Shown: positions 1 to 9,229 of the stretch, piece by piece
How the letters are laid out: the number at the start of each line of letters is the position of its first letter
Position numbering within the stretch: the stretch's first letter is position 1
Assembly (NCBI GenBank): GCA_019244295.1
Contig: JAFASX010000045.1
Span: forward strand, 1 to 52,257
Direction: 5' to 3'
Length of the DNA: 52,257 bases
Source of the DNA: Pseudonocardia sp.
GTDB lineage: Bacteria > Actinomycetota > Actinomycetes > Mycobacteriales > Pseudonocardiaceae
Made by a program: the position numbers and the translations under genes
Notes under the pieces: generated by a model
Database searches by the model: none
The model's input: only the letters and a program-made list of their open reading frames with translations
Told to the model about the DNA's origin: nothing

Positions 1-831
<831 letters not shown>

Positions 832-847
832 GTTCGTGAGGGAACCG

Positions 848-1273
848 ATGCGCATCACTCAAGGTACGTTCTCCTACCTACCGGATTTCACCGACGAAGA
901 GATCACCGCTCAGGTGCGGTACGCGCTTTCCAACGGCTGGCCCCTGTCGGTCGAGTTCACTGACGATCCACATCCGCGCAACATCTACTGGGAAATGTGG
1001 GCGTTGCCCATGTTCGACTTGCACGACGCGGCCGGTGTGCTCATGGAGGTCAATGCCTGCCGTACCGCTTATCCCAACCACTATGTGCGGATCAATGCTT
1101 ACGACGCCAGCCCGGGGCGGCAGACCGTTGCGCTGTCGTTCATCGTGCAGCGACCGGCCGAGGAGCCTGGATTCCGGTTGGACCGGCACGAGGGCTCCAA
1201 CCGGCAGATCATGTACCGCGCGCACAGCTACGCGACCGAGCGGCCCTCTGGTGAACGGTACCGGCCGAGCTGA
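848..1273 (+). CDS. cbbS: RuBisCO small subunit
   Basis: Encodes a 141-residue small subunit that would cap the L8 core to form the L8S8 enzyme. It begins [19 protein letters not shown], a start typical of red-type small subunits, and carries the conserved [23 protein letters not shown] and [10 protein letters not shown] blocks. Length matches the longer C-terminus (about 140 residues) of form IC small subunits. An in-frame start exists further upstream at 767, but it would overlap cbbL by 65 bp; ATG 848 gives the family N-terminus exactly. Its TGA overlaps the ATG of cbbX by one base, implying translational coupling. Confidence 0.96.
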   Translation: MRITQGTFSYLPDFTDEEITAQVRYALSNGWPLSVEFTDDPHPRNIYWEMWALPMFDLHDAAGVLMEVNACRTAYPNHYVRINAYDASPGRQTVALSFIVQRPAEEPGFRLDRHEGSNRQIMYRAHSYATERPSGERYRPS

Positions 1274-2301
1274 TGTCTGCTCCCACTCCGCCGGCCCGGC
1301 TCGGCTTCGGGATGAACCAGCGGTCGCCGCAGTCAACCATCGAACGGACCGAGCAAGACAACGGCCAGGACAACGGCCAGCACCCGGCGGGCGCCGAGTC
1401 GCTACTGCCCTCCGATGCCGTCGTCGATCTGGCCGCACTTCGCGGCGAACTCGGTATTGACCAGGTGCTGACCGACGTCGAGCAGGAGTTGGTCGGTCTG
1501 CGCCAGGTGAAGGCGCGCCTGGCCGAGTTGGCGGCGTTGCTGGTGGTGGACCGGGTCCGCGAGCGGTTCGGGGTGCGGACCCAGCGCCCCAACCTGCACA
1601 TGTGCTTCACCGGGAGCCCGGGTACCGGCAAGACAACCGTGGCGATGCGCATGGCGGTTTTGCTGAATCGGCTCGGTTACCTGCGGCGTGGCCACCTCGT
1701 CTCGGTGACCAGGGATGATCTTGTTGGTCAGTACGTCGGGCATACCGCGCCGAAGACACGCGAAGTCATCAAGCGCGCGATGGGCGGGCTGCTGTTCATT
1801 GATGAGGCGTACTACCTCTACCGCGTCGACAATGAGCGCGACTACGGGCAGGAATCGATCGAAATCCTGTTGCAAGTTATGGAGAATCACCGCGATGACC
1901 TGGTCGTGGTGCTCGCCGGATACGCCGACCGGATGGACACGTTCTTCCGCTCCAATCCCGGAATGGCGTCCCGGATCGCGCATCACATCGATTTTCCTGA
2001 CTACAGCGTCGACGAATTGACCAGGATCGGCGACATGATGGCCGCCGAGCTTGGCTACGCTTTCGCCGAGGAGACCCGGGTGGTCTTTCAGGACTATCTG
2101 CGGCTGCGTCGGGCCCAGCCTCGGTTCGCCAATGCACGCAGCGTGCGCAACGCGATTGAGCGTATGCGGTTGCGGCAGGCCGCGCGGCTGCTCGAGCAGA
2201 AAACGGTCGACTACACGGATCTGCGCACCCTGCTGCCGGTGGACTTACAGGGCAGCCGCGTCTTCCAAGCGGACGTGGACGACTCCGGGGATCGGGACTG
2301 A
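1273..2301 (+). CDS. cbbX: Red-type RuBisCO activase, AAA+ ATPase CbbX
   Basis: A 342-residue AAA+ ATPase that remodels inhibited red-type RuBisCO by pulling on the C-terminus of the large subunit. Walker A is GSPGTGKT (about 114-121), Walker B is LLFIDE (about 173-178), and the segment DDLVGQYVG (about 148-156) is a likely pore loop. The C-terminal helical lid contains the conserved [20 protein letters not shown] stretch. The first 60 or so residues are a low-complexity extension ([16 protein letters not shown]) before the conserved helix; typical CbbX proteins start nearer that point, so a later start or a lineage-specific tail is possible. The ATG at 1273 overlaps the cbbS stop, which supports the long form. 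Its presence confirms the red-type assignment of cbbL/cbbS. Confidence 0.95.
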   Translation: MSAPTPPARLGFGMNQRSPQSTIERTEQDNGQDNGQHPAGAESLLPSDAVVDLAALRGELGIDQVLTDVEQELVGLRQVKARLAELAALLVVDRVRERFGVRTQRPNLHMCFTGSPGTGKTTVAMRMAVLLNRLGYLRRGHLVSVTRDDLVGQYVGHTAPKTREVIKRAMGGLLFIDEAYYLYRVDNERDYGQESIEILLQVMENHRDDLVVVLAGYADRMDTFFRSNPGMASRIAHHIDFPDYSVDELTRIGDMMAAELGYAFAEETRVVFQDYLRLRRAQPRFANARSVRNAIERMRLRQAARLLEQKTVDYTDLRTLLPVDLQGSRVFQADVDDSGDRD

Positions 2302-2316
2302 ACAACCGCCTTTGTG

Positions 2317-2343
2317 CTGACTTCGCATATCCAGCGAAGTCAG
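2317..2343. repeat. Perfect 10-bp inverted repeat between cbbX and cbbR (GACTTCGCAT-type element)
   Basis: Arms 2317-2326 (CTGACTTCGC) and 2334-2343 (GCGAAGTCAG) are exact reverse complements around a 7-bp centre. The element starts 15 bp after the cbbX stop and ends 18 bp before the preferred cbbR start. It could act as a LysR-type operator, as a transcript-end hairpin for cbbLSX, or simply be a dispersed palindrome: a related element with the same GACTTCGCAT..CCAGC core lies at 24879-24959 downstream of ung. Confidence 0.75.
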
Positions 2344-2361
2344 TGCTGCCAGAATGGGGTG

Positions 2362-3237
2362 GTGACTACCAGCGCGCGGCTGCGCGCCTTCGTCGAGCTG
2401 GCAGAGACCGGCTCGGTGCGGGCCGCAGCCACACGCCTGTTCGTGACCGAAGCGTCGGTTTCGGCCTCGATCACCGCCTTGGCCAGGGATGTTGGCGTGC
2501 CGCTTGTGGAAAAGCACGGCCGGGGGGTTCGGCTGACCACGGCGGGCCAGGCGTATGCTCGCTACGCGCGCACCATCCTGGGCCTGCACGACGAGGCGCT
2601 GGCCGCCGCGAGAGGGGAGAGCTGCGCGGAAACCGGACTGATCCGGCTGGCCGCCGCGACCACAGCCGGCGAGCATTTGTTGCCCAACCTGCTGGCCACG
2701 TTCCGGGCCGCGCATCCGAAAGTGGATATTCGGCTGCATGTCTCACCTCGGGACGAAGTGTGGCGAATGTTGGGACATCACGAGGTGGACCTGGTGATGG
2801 CCGGTCGCCCACCGGCCCAGCTGTCCTCGTGTGTCCGGGCGATTCGGGAAAACACCCTGGTGGTGGTCGGCGCGCCAGAGGTCGCGGCCGGCTTCAGCCC
2901 GGAGCGCGCCACATGGCTGCTGCGCGAGGACGGTTCGGGTACCAGGGCGACTTGCCTGGGGCTGCTGGCCACTTTGGAAAGCCAGCCGCCCACGTTGACC
3001 CTGGGCTCCAACGGCGCGGTGGTGGCGGGTGCGGTTGCCGGCCTCGGCGTCACCCTGGTGTCCAGGGACGCGGTGCGCACGCAGTGCCGCGACGGCCAGT
3101 TGGTCGAGCTGGCCGTCCCGGGCACGCCGATGGACCGGCCATGGCATGTCGTCACGCATGCCGAGATAACGCCGAGCATTGGCCTGTTGCTCACCGAGTT
3201 GCTGGCCGACCGCCGCTGGCACCGACCGACCCGCTGA
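2362..3237 (+). CDS. cbbR: LysR-family transcriptional regulator, probable CbbR
   Basis: A 291-residue LysR-type regulator. An N-terminal winged HTH (about residues 1-65: LRAFVELAETGSVRAAATRL, then TEASVSASITALARDVGVPLV) is followed by a two-lobed inducer-binding domain resembling periplasmic binding proteins (PNLLATFRAAHPKVDIRL...). CbbR proteins sense Calvin-cycle metabolites and activate cbb operons; here the role is inferred from position directly after cbbX. GTG 2362 (or GTG 2359) is preferred. The upstream GTG at 2314 would translate the inverted repeat and adds 16 residues not typical of the family. Unlike most cbbR genes it is co-directional with, and downstream of, the RuBisCO genes. 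Its 3' end overlaps the convergent kinase gene by 47 bp. Confidence 0.85.
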   Translation: MTTSARLRAFVELAETGSVRAAATRLFVTEASVSASITALARDVGVPLVEKHGRGVRLTTAGQAYARYARTILGLHDEALAAARGESCAETGLIRLAAATTAGEHLLPNLLATFRAAHPKVDIRLHVSPRDEVWRMLGHHEVDLVMAGRPPAQLSSCVRAIRENTLVVVGAPEVAAGFSPERATWLLREDGSGTRATCLGLLATLESQPPTLTLGSNGAVVAGAVAGLGVTLVSRDAVRTQCRDGQLVELAVPGTPMDRPWHVVTHAEITPSIGLLLTELLADRRWHRPTR

Positions 3238-4453
3238 CCCTGCCCACTCGATCTCGGTCTGAATAACCAGCCGGCACCCTGGCCGTCACTCGTACACCGT
3301 ACCCAGGTTGTGACCAGATTTCCAGCTCGCCGCCGACCAGCTCCGCCCGCCACGCCATGCTGGCTAGCCCGTACCCATCGGACTCCGATTCCATCGCGCG
3401 CTCGCCGGCCGGATCGAAGCCGATGCCGTCGTCCTCGACGCACAGAGTCGCGACGGCGGATTCGACGGACAGGCTCACCCGTGCCGAGCTGGCTGAGGCG
3501 TGTTTGATGACGTTCTGGATGGCTTCCTGAGCGATCCGATACAGGGCGAGCTCGACATGTTCGGGCAGCCGGACGTCGTCAAGATCCAGGGTCACCCGCA
3601 GGTCCGGCAGTGAGCGGGCCAGGCTGGCCAGACCGCCGGCAAGGCCGAGGTCTTCCAACACCGGCGGGCGGAGGTTGCCGACGGCCGAGCGCGCCTCGTC
3701 CAGGGTCAGGTTCACCATCTCCCTGGCGGAGGCCAGCTGTTCGGCCGCGTAGAGGGGATCGGAGTGCACGGTGTGCGCGGCGGCGTCCAGCCGGTAGGCG
3801 AGGCTGACCAGCCGCTGTGAGATGCCGTCGTGGATATCACTGGCCAGGCGTTGCCGCTCGGCCTCCTGCGCGGTGACCACCTGCTCGGCGAAGCGCTCGC
3901 TGGCTCGCTCGCGCATGGCGACCCGCCGGTGCAGCCGGGCGAGGTGGACCGACCCGGCGAGCAGGCTGCCGATCGTGGTCAGCAGCCGGATGTCCCGATC
4001 GGTGAACTCGCGCCGGTCCTTGGTGTGCACGTTGAGCACGCCGACCACACCAGCGAGATCGCTGGCCATCGGCACCGAAGCCATGGACGTGAAATCCGCG
4101 CCGCGCAACGCTGGAACGCGCACGTAACGCGGGTCGTTTTCTTTATGGTCCACGATCACCGCCGCCTGCCGACGGCTGGCTACCCACCCGGTGACCCCGG
4201 TGCCAAGCGGGAGATGGACTTGCCCGACTTGCTTATCGAATGGCGGGGTCGCGCCGGCCAGGGTTAGCGACTGGCCCGCGTCATCCAGCACGTGCACGAA
4301 ACAGACATCGGTCGCGGTGGCCGCGACGATCAGCTTCGCGACCGCGGCCGCGAGTGGCTCCACTCCAGGGCCTTCCGCGCTGGCCTCGATGATGGCCAGC
4401 AGCAGCGTGCTTTCTTGCTCGCGGCCGGTGAGGCCGAGCAGGTGATCGTTCAC
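3191..4453 (-). CDS. GAF-domain sensor histidine kinase (NarL/DesK-type)
   Basis: A 420-residue soluble histidine kinase. Residues about 30-170 form a GAF sensor domain (FVHVLDDAG, LPLGTGVTGWVASRRQAAVI, SMASVPM, VVGVLNVHT). A HisKA_3 dimerisation helix follows, with the phospho-acceptor in ASDIHDGISQRL (His208), then an HATPase_c domain with ALYRIAQEAIQNVIKHA, EDDGIGFD and GYGLASM. There is no signal peptide or membrane segment, so the stimulus is cytoplasmic (small molecule, redox or gas); nothing in the sequence identifies it. The GTG start overlaps the response-regulator stop by 4 bp, making an RR-HK operon. The pair lies between cbbR and phosphoribulokinase, suggesting, without proving, a role in controlling CO2 fixation. 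Confidence 0.9.
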   Translation of the reverse strand: MNDHLLGLTGREQESTLLLAIIEASAEGPGVEPLAAAVAKLIVAATATDVCFVHVLDDAGQSLTLAGATPPFDKQVGQVHLPLGTGVTGWVASRRQAAVIVDHKENDPRYVRVPALRGADFTSMASVPMASDLAGVVGVLNVHTKDRREFTDRDIRLLTTIGSLLAGSVHLARLHRRVAMRERASERFAEQVVTAQEAERQRLASDIHDGISQRLVSLAYRLDAAAHTVHSDPLYAAEQLASAREMVNLTLDEARSAVGNLRPPVLEDLGLAGGLASLARSLPDLRVTLDLDDVRLPEHVELALYRIAQEAIQNVIKHASASSARVSLSVESAVATLCVEDDGIGFDPAGERAMESESDGYGLASMAWRAELVGGELEIWSQPGYGVRVTARVPAGYSDRDRVGRVSGSVGASGGRPATR

Positions 4454-5109
4454 CGGAATATGCCTTCCCGCAGCGCGGCCGCGACCGCACCGGCTCGGTC
4501 GTTGACGTTGAGCTTTCGGTAGATCGACCGCAGATGGCTTTTGATGGTCTCGTCGCCGAGGACCAGCCGGGCGGCGATGCCCCGGTTGGACAGGCCGCTG
4601 ACCACCAGGGAAAGTACCTCACTTTCGCGGTGGGTCAAGCCATGGCGCACCCCTGGCCAGTAGTCGCCACTGACCAGCCGAGCCGCCGTGCCCACCGCCC
4701 GCCCGGCCAGCGCCGGATCAATCACGATCTCCCCCTCGGCGGCGCGCTCCAGGCTCCGCACCAACTCCTCGCCGTCGATCCGCTTGACAAGGTAGCCGCA
4801 CGCACCGGCGCGCAACGCCTCGAACAGATACTGCTCGTCCTCGTACACGCTGAGCAACACCACGCGCAGCCCAGGGGAACGTTTCAGCAATCGTCGGCAC
4901 AGGTCAAGGCCACTGGTGCCGTGTAACCGGACGTCGCACAACACGATGTCCGGCTCCAGCGTCACGACCAGGTTCACCGCGTCGTCACCGTTGGGAGCGT
5001 CACCCACTACCCGGACCCGGCCCCGATAGGGGGCAAGCATCGCCTTGAGGCCCTGCAAGACCATCTCGTGGTCGTCCACGAGGACGATCCGTAATGGTGT
5101 CGCTGGCAT
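4450..5109 (-). CDS. NarL/LuxR-family response regulator
   Basis: A 219-residue response regulator. The receiver domain has the acidic pocket VDDHE near residue 11, the phospho-acceptor Asp59 in DIVLCDVRL and the conserved lysine in GYLVKRID. The C-terminal LuxR/GerE HTH reads LTHRESEVLSLVVSGLSNRGIAARL...TIKSHLRSIYRKLNV. It would be phosphorylated by the kinase translated from the overlapping downstream gene. It is transcribed divergently from the phosphoribulokinase gene with 243 bp between the starts, so that shared region is the obvious first place to look for its binding sites. Family assignment is secure; targets are inferred. Confidence 0.92.
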   Translation of the reverse strand: MPATPLRIVLVDDHEMVLQGLKAMLAPYRGRVRVVGDAPNGDDAVNLVVTLEPDIVLCDVRLHGTSGLDLCRRLLKRSPGLRVVLLSVYEDEQYLFEALRAGACGYLVKRIDGEELVRSLERAAEGEIVIDPALAGRAVGTAARLVSGDYWPGVRHGLTHRESEVLSLVVSGLSNRGIAARLVLGDETIKSHLRSIYRKLNVNDRAGAVAAALREGIFR

Positions 5110-5263
5110 GGATCGACGATAGAGGCTGGTCAGCGTATTGTCAGCCGCGGCGCGGCGACGGATCGAGCGCGGTCACGGCCGGGAGCTCCCCCTGGCTTCC
5201 CCCCAATACGGGGACGTGGGGCCGTGTCGCTGTTCTTACCATTAGGGCGATTCCAGCGAAGCG

Positions 5264-5310
5264 TCGGGTTGATTCGGGTTGATGGGCTGCCCGTGCCGGC
5301 GAAATTATAG
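5264..5310 (+). promoter_or_regulatory. Tandem 10-bp repeat and AT-rich promoter-like stretch upstream of phosphoribulokinase
   Basis: TCGGGTTGAT occurs twice head-to-tail (5264-5273, 5274-5283), a one-helical-turn spacing typical of cooperative regulator sites. An AT-rich AAATTATAG (5302-5310), rare in this GC-rich DNA, lies 42 bp before the ATG and could be part of a -10 region. The rest of the 243-bp divergent gap also holds a short CCCC-AATAC-GGGG hairpin at about 5201-5213. Candidate binders are the adjacent NarL-type regulator or CbbR; this is inference from position. Confidence 0.45.
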
Positions 5311-5352
5311 CAGCCGTTGGCGGAAATCGTAGCGGCGGCAACGGAGGCCAAC

Positions 5353-6306
5353 ATGGACAAAGCTTTCCAAATGACGAAGGCACGAAGCGACACGCCGCCG
5401 AAACGGCCAGTCATGCTGGCGATCGCCGGAGATAGCGCGGCGGGCAAGACAACCCTGGCCAAGGGTCTTGTTGAGGCGATCGGCGCGGATCGATGCACCA
5501 TGATGTGCGTCGATGACTATCATCGCTACGACCGCGGGGAACGCAAACAGCTGCCGTTCACCGCGCTGCATCCGGACTGCAACTACATGTCGATCATGGA
5601 ACAGCATTTGCAGCTGCTCGCGACGGGTGAGCCAATCCTGAAACCGATCTATGACCATGGCACCGGCCAGTTGGTTCGCCCGGTGCTGGTCGAGCCAAAG
5701 GACGTGGTCATCGTCGAGGGCCTGCTTCCGCTCTACAGCAAGATGTCGCGGGCGTGTTTCGACGTTCGGGTCTACCTCGACCCGCCCGAAGAGCTGCGTC
5801 GGCAGTGGAAAGTAACCAGGGACACCACCAAACGTGGCTACAGTAAAGAACAGGTGCTCGCCGAACTGGACCGGCGCGAGGCCGAATCAGCGGAGTTCAT
5901 CCGGCCCCAGCGCGAGTACGCCGATGTGGTGGTTCGCTTCAGCCCGATCGCGGTTCGCCACGATCCGCCCGGAACACCGCTGTCCGCGGAGCTGATGCTG
6001 CGTCCCACAATCCACCACCCCGATCTCACCGGCGTGTTGGTTCCTGGTATGCGCCGAGCGATTCACCAGAAGCTGGAACGGGATGAGAACGGCCGCCCGG
6101 TCGACACGGTGCATGTGCACGGATATGTGTCGCTGGAGGAGAGCCGCCTGGTGGAGAAGACCATCTGGTCGGCCCTCGGTTATGAAGGCGAGGCGCCGGC
6201 CTGCCTGGGCACACTCGGCGACGCCCCACGCAGCGAACCGTTGGCGATCACCCAGCTGCTGCTGTTGTATCACGTGCTCGACCTGTTGGGCACGCCGCAT
6301 AGCTAA
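5353..6306 (+). CDS. cbbP: Phosphoribulokinase
   Basis: A 317-residue kinase of the PRK/uridine kinase family that makes RuBP from ribulose-5-phosphate and ATP, regenerating the RuBisCO substrate. The P-loop GDSAAGKTT lies near the N-terminus, followed by CVDDYHRYDRGERKQL with the catalytic acidic pair, then KPIYDHGTG and VIVEGLLPLYS. The DDYHRYDR...TALHP pattern resembles the class II (cyanobacterial/plant) enzymes more than the proteobacterial class I. The P-loop lacks the regulatory cysteine of the plant enzyme, so thioredoxin control through that residue is not expected. ATG 5353 is chosen because GGAGG lies 5 bp upstream; a TTG at 5317 is weaker. It has its own divergent promoter region and is separated from cbbLSX by the two-component genes. 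Confidence 0.93.
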   Translation: MDKAFQMTKARSDTPPKRPVMLAIAGDSAAGKTTLAKGLVEAIGADRCTMMCVDDYHRYDRGERKQLPFTALHPDCNYMSIMEQHLQLLATGEPILKPIYDHGTGQLVRPVLVEPKDVVIVEGLLPLYSKMSRACFDVRVYLDPPEELRRQWKVTRDTTKRGYSKEQVLAELDRREAESAEFIRPQREYADVVVRFSPIAVRHDPPGTPLSAELMLRPTIHHPDLTGVLVPGMRRAIHQKLERDENGRPVDTVHVHGYVSLEESRLVEKTIWSALGYEGEAPACLGTLGDAPRSEPLAITQLLLLYHVLDLLGTPHS

Positions 6307-6362
6307 TCGGCGGTCATTCGCGCCGTCGGCTGACCCACGTGCTGGCGCGGTTCAGAGCGGGT

Positions 6363-7064
6363 TCAGAGCCGGTGCTGGAGGGCCTCGGCGGCGGCGAGCA
6401 GATCGGCCGCCCACCGGGCGCCGGGCCGCCGGCCGATCCGGTCCACCGGGCCGGATACCGACACTGCCGCCACCACCTGACCGGAGCTGTCGCGTACCGG
6501 GGCTGAGACGCTGGCCACGCCCTGCTCCCGCTCGGCCACGCTCTGCGCCCAGCCCCGCCGGCGAACGTCATGCAGGGTTCGTTCGGAGAACGTGGCATCG
6601 GCCAGCACCGCGCGCTGGGTGGCCGGGTCAGCCCAGGCGGCCAGTACCTTGGCGCCCGAACCGGCGGTCATCGGCAGTCGGCTGCCTACCGGCACGGTGT
6701 CGCGCAACCCACTGGCCGGCTCGGACGCCGCCACGCAGACGCGGTGCATACCGTCGCGCCGGTAGAGTTGCACGCTTTCCTCAGTGACATCGCGCAGCCG
6801 GGGCAGGACCAGGGCGGCGGCTTCCAGCAGCGGATCGCCGGAGCGTGACGCCAACTCAGCGAGCGCCGGACCTGGCCGCCACCGACCGTCCGCGCCCCGG
6901 TGCAACAGGCCGTGTACCTCCAGGCCGACCGCCAAGCGGTGCGCGGTGGCTCGGGGCAGACCAGTCCGCTCACACAGCTCGGCGAGCCCGCACGGCTCGG
7001 CCGCTGTGGCCCACAGCACCCCGACGGCCTTGTCAAGCACGCCAACACCGCTATGCTGTCTCAC
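6363..7064 (-). CDS. ndgR: IclR-family regulator of leuCD (NdgR/LtbR type)
   Basis: A 233-residue IclR-type regulator. The N-terminal winged HTH ([38 protein letters not shown], about 8-46) is followed by the IclR effector domain ([46 protein letters not shown]). In actinobacteria the homologue NdgR/LtbR sits divergently from leuCD and controls leucine and amino-acid-responsive genes; the same arrangement is seen here, with 60 bp between the starts. The start is GTG 7064. The gene converges on phosphoribulokinase with a 56-bp gap. Function is well supported by family plus conserved context; the effector is unknown. Confidence 0.9.
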   Translation of the reverse strand: MRQHSGVGVLDKAVGVLWATAAEPCGLAELCERTGLPRATAHRLAVGLEVHGLLHRGADGRWRPGPALAELASRSGDPLLEAAALVLPRLRDVTEESVQLYRRDGMHRVCVAASEPASGLRDTVPVGSRLPMTAGSGAKVLAAWADPATQRAVLADATFSERTLHDVRRRGWAQSVAEREQGVASVSAPVRDSSGQVVAAVSVSGPVDRIGRRPGARWAADLLAAAEALQHRL

Positions 7065-7101
7065 GAAACGATACTAGCTTCCCGGTATGTGGGAAGTCTA
7101 G
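7058..7101. promoter_or_regulatory. Divergent ndgR-leuC operator/promoter region with inverted repeat
   Basis: The 60-bp gap contains an inverted repeat, CTAGCTTCCC (7074-7083) and GGGAAGTCTAG (7091-7101), which pair except for one bulged base. Just upstream, GTCTCACGAAACGATAC (7059-7075) resembles the TGAGACA-containing sites described for NdgR/LtbR-type regulators. One or both are likely autoregulatory operators for the divergent pair. Confidence 0.55.
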
Positions 7102-7124
7102 GTTCCACTTCGAACGGAGACGGA

Positions 7125-8549
7125 ATGGCAAAGACACTCGCGGAGAAGGTGTGGGAGTCCCACCTGGTCCGCGTTGGGGAAGACTCCGCTGAGTTATCGG
7201 AGCCCGACCTGCTCTACATCGACCTGCACCTGGTGCATGAGGTCACCAGCCCGCAGGCGTTCGAGGGGCTACGGCTGGCTGGACGCCGGGTGCGCCGGCC
7301 GGATCTCACCTTGGCCACCGAGGACCACAACGTTCCGACCAAGGACGTCGAGCTGCCGATCGCCGATGAGGTGTCCCGTACCCAGGTTGAGACGCTGCGG
7401 CGCAACTGCGCCGAGTTCGGCGTTCCGCTCTACCCGATGAACCACGCCGAGCAGGGCATCGTGCACGTGGTCGGGCCGCAGCTCGGGCTCACCCAACCGG
7501 GGCTGACCGTGGTCTGTGGTGACAGCCACACCTCGACCCACGGGGCGTTCGGCGCGATGGCGTTCGGCATCGGCACCTCCGAGGTGGAACACGTGCTGGC
7601 CACCCAGACCCTGCCGCTGCGCCGGTTTAAGACCATGGCGATCAACGTCACCAGTGCCGACGGCACCCTGCGGCCGGGGGTGACCAGCAAGGATGTCGTG
7701 CTGGCAATCATCGCCGAGATCGGCACCGGCGGAGGCCAGGGCTATGTGCTGGAGTACCGGGGCAACGTCATCGAGAACCTCTCGATGGAAGCCCGGATGA
7801 CGATCTGCAACATGTCCATCGAGGCCGGCGCCCGAGCCGGCATGATCGCTCCCGACGAGACCACGTTCGAGTACCTGAAAGGCCGCGGCCACGCACCCAA
7901 AGGCGCCGAATGGGGTGAGGCCGTGGCGACCTGGCGTCAGCTGCGCAGCGACGACGACGCGGAGTTCGACGCGGAAGTGGATATCGACGCGGACGCGCTG
8001 ACCCCGTTCGTCACCTGGGGTACCAACCCCAGCCAGGGGCTGCCGTTGAGCGAGCGGGTGCCCGACCCGGCCACGATCGCGGACGAGAACGAGCGGATCG
8101 CCGCCGAGCGCGCGCTGGCTTATATGGGCTTGACCGCTGGTACTCCGCTGCGTGAAGTATCGGTCGATACCGTGTTCGTCGGTTCCTGCACCAACGGCCG
8201 AATCGAGGACCTCCGCGCGGCCGCGGAAGTGATCAAGGGCCGGAAGGTGGCCGACGGGCTGCGGATGCTGGTTGTGCCCGGCTCGATGCGGGTACGGTTC
8301 CAGGCCGAGAGCGAAGGCCTCGACGCGATCTTCACCGCGGCCGGCGCCCAGTGGCGCTCGGCGGGCTGCTCGATGTGTCTGGGGATGAACCCCGATCAGC
8401 TCGCGCCGGGGGAGCGCAGCGCGTCGACCTCCAACCGCAACTTCGAAGGCCGCCAAGGCAAAGGCGGCCGCACCCACCTGGTGTCGCCGCTGGTCGCCGC
8501 CGCGACCGCGGTGCGCGGCACACTCAGCTCACCCGAAGATTTGGACTGA
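7125..8549 (+). CDS. leuC: 3-isopropylmalate dehydratase large subunit
   Basis: A 474-residue aconitase-family subunit that, with LeuD, isomerises 2-isopropylmalate to 3-isopropylmalate in leucine biosynthesis. Recognisable blocks are the N-terminal [11 protein letters not shown] and [42 protein letters not shown], and the [4Fe-4S]-ligating cysteines in [13 protein letters not shown] and [16 protein letters not shown] 7125 has GGAG 5 bp upstream and gives the standard N-terminus and length; longer in-frame readings run into the IclR gene on the other strand. leuD follows after 65 bp. Confidence 0.97.
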   Translation: MAKTLAEKVWESHLVRVGEDSAELSEPDLLYIDLHLVHEVTSPQAFEGLRLAGRRVRRPDLTLATEDHNVPTKDVELPIADEVSRTQVETLRRNCAEFGVPLYPMNHAEQGIVHVVGPQLGLTQPGLTVVCGDSHTSTHGAFGAMAFGIGTSEVEHVLATQTLPLRRFKTMAINVTSADGTLRPGVTSKDVVLAIIAEIGTGGGQGYVLEYRGNVIENLSMEARMTICNMSIEAGARAGMIAPDETTFEYLKGRGHAPKGAEWGEAVATWRQLRSDDDAEFDAEVDIDADALTPFVTWGTNPSQGLPLSERVPDPATIADENERIAAERALAYMGLTAGTPLREVSVDTVFVGSCTNGRIEDLRAAAEVIKGRKVADGLRMLVVPGSMRVRFQAESEGLDAIFTAAGAQWRSAGCSMCLGMNPDQLAPGERSASTSNRNFEGRQGKGGRTHLVSPLVAAATAVRGTLSSPEDLD

Positions 8550-8552
8550 CGT

Positions 8553-8599
8553 CCCTGTGAGTGGCGAGTGTGGTGACAGCCATACGCGGCACTCACGGG
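8553..8599. repeat. Imperfect inverted repeat (GTGAGTG...CACTCAC) between leuC and leuD
   Basis: GTGAGTG (8557-8563) pairs with CACTCAC (8590-8596), and the flanking CCC (8553-8555) and GGG (8597-8599) extend the pairing with one mismatch. The loop is about 26 bp. It fills most of the 65-bp gap in the middle of an operon, so it may tune relative leuC/leuD expression or be an extragenic palindrome. A half-site-like CCCTGAGTGGCG also follows pyc at about 33597. Confidence 0.6.
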
Positions 8600-8614
8600 C
8601 TCCGAAGGAGCACG

Positions 8615-9211
8615 ATGGAACCGTTTAGCACGCACACCGGCATCGGCGTCCCACTGCGCCGATCTAATGTGGACACTGACCAGATCATCCCGGCCGTCTA
8701 CCTCAAGCGGGTCACCCGCACCGGATTCGAGGACGGCCTATTCTCGGCCTGGCGGCAAGACGAGCATTTCGTGCTCAACGCCGAACCGTTCCGCCGAGGA
8801 TCGGTGCTGGTGGCCGGTCCAGACTTTGGGACGGGCTCGTCCCGCGAGCACGCCGTCTGGGCGTTGATGGACTACGGGTTCCGGGTCGTCATCTCGTCCC
8901 GGTTCGCGGACATCTTCCGCGGCAACTGCGCTAAGCAGGGCCTCCTGGCGGCTCAAGTCGCCCAACCCGACGTCGAGCTGCTGTGGAAGCTGCTGGAGAA
9001 CGAACCGGGCACCGAGATCACCGTTGACCTGCGCGAGAAAACGGCGCGGACGAACGGCGCCTCAGGCCTCACGGTGGCTTTCGAGATCGACGACTACACC
9101 CGGTGGCGGCTGCTGGAGGGCCTCGACGACATCGGGCTCACCCTGCGCCACGCCGAGCTGATCGACCAGTTCGAGGCGGCTCGCCCCGCTCGGCTGCCGC
9201 GCACGGTCTGA
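8615..9211 (+). CDS. leuD: 3-isopropylmalate dehydratase small subunit
   Basis: A 198-residue swivel-domain partner of LeuC. It opens [35 protein letters not shown] and contains the conserved [17 protein letters not shown] and [20 protein letters not shown] motifs. ATG 8615 is preceded by GAAGGAG (8604-8610), a good ribosome site; an alternative start at 8561 would run through the intergenic palindrome. It converges on mutT1 with only 18 bp between the stops. In M. tuberculosis the histone-like hupB sits at this junction; none is present here. Confidence 0.97.
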   Translation: MEPFSTHTGIGVPLRRSNVDTDQIIPAVYLKRVTRTGFEDGLFSAWRQDEHFVLNAEPFRRGSVLVAGPDFGTGSSREHAVWALMDYGFRVVISSRFADIFRGNCAKQGLLAAQVAQPDVELLWKLLENEPGTEITVDLREKTARTNGASGLTVAFEIDDYTRWRLLEGLDDIGLTLRHAELIDQFEAARPARLPRTV

Positions 9212-9229
9212 GCTCACGATTTAATTTGG

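Noticed and set aside
2314..2361. GTG 2314 as the cbbR start
   Set aside because: It would place the perfect inverted repeat inside the coding region and add 16 residues before the normal LysR start.
7269..8477. 402-codon open frame antisense to leuC
   Set aside because: It is the shadow of leuC in GC-rich DNA: the codon bias and protein motifs belong to leuC, and the antisense translation has no recognisable fold or ribosome site.
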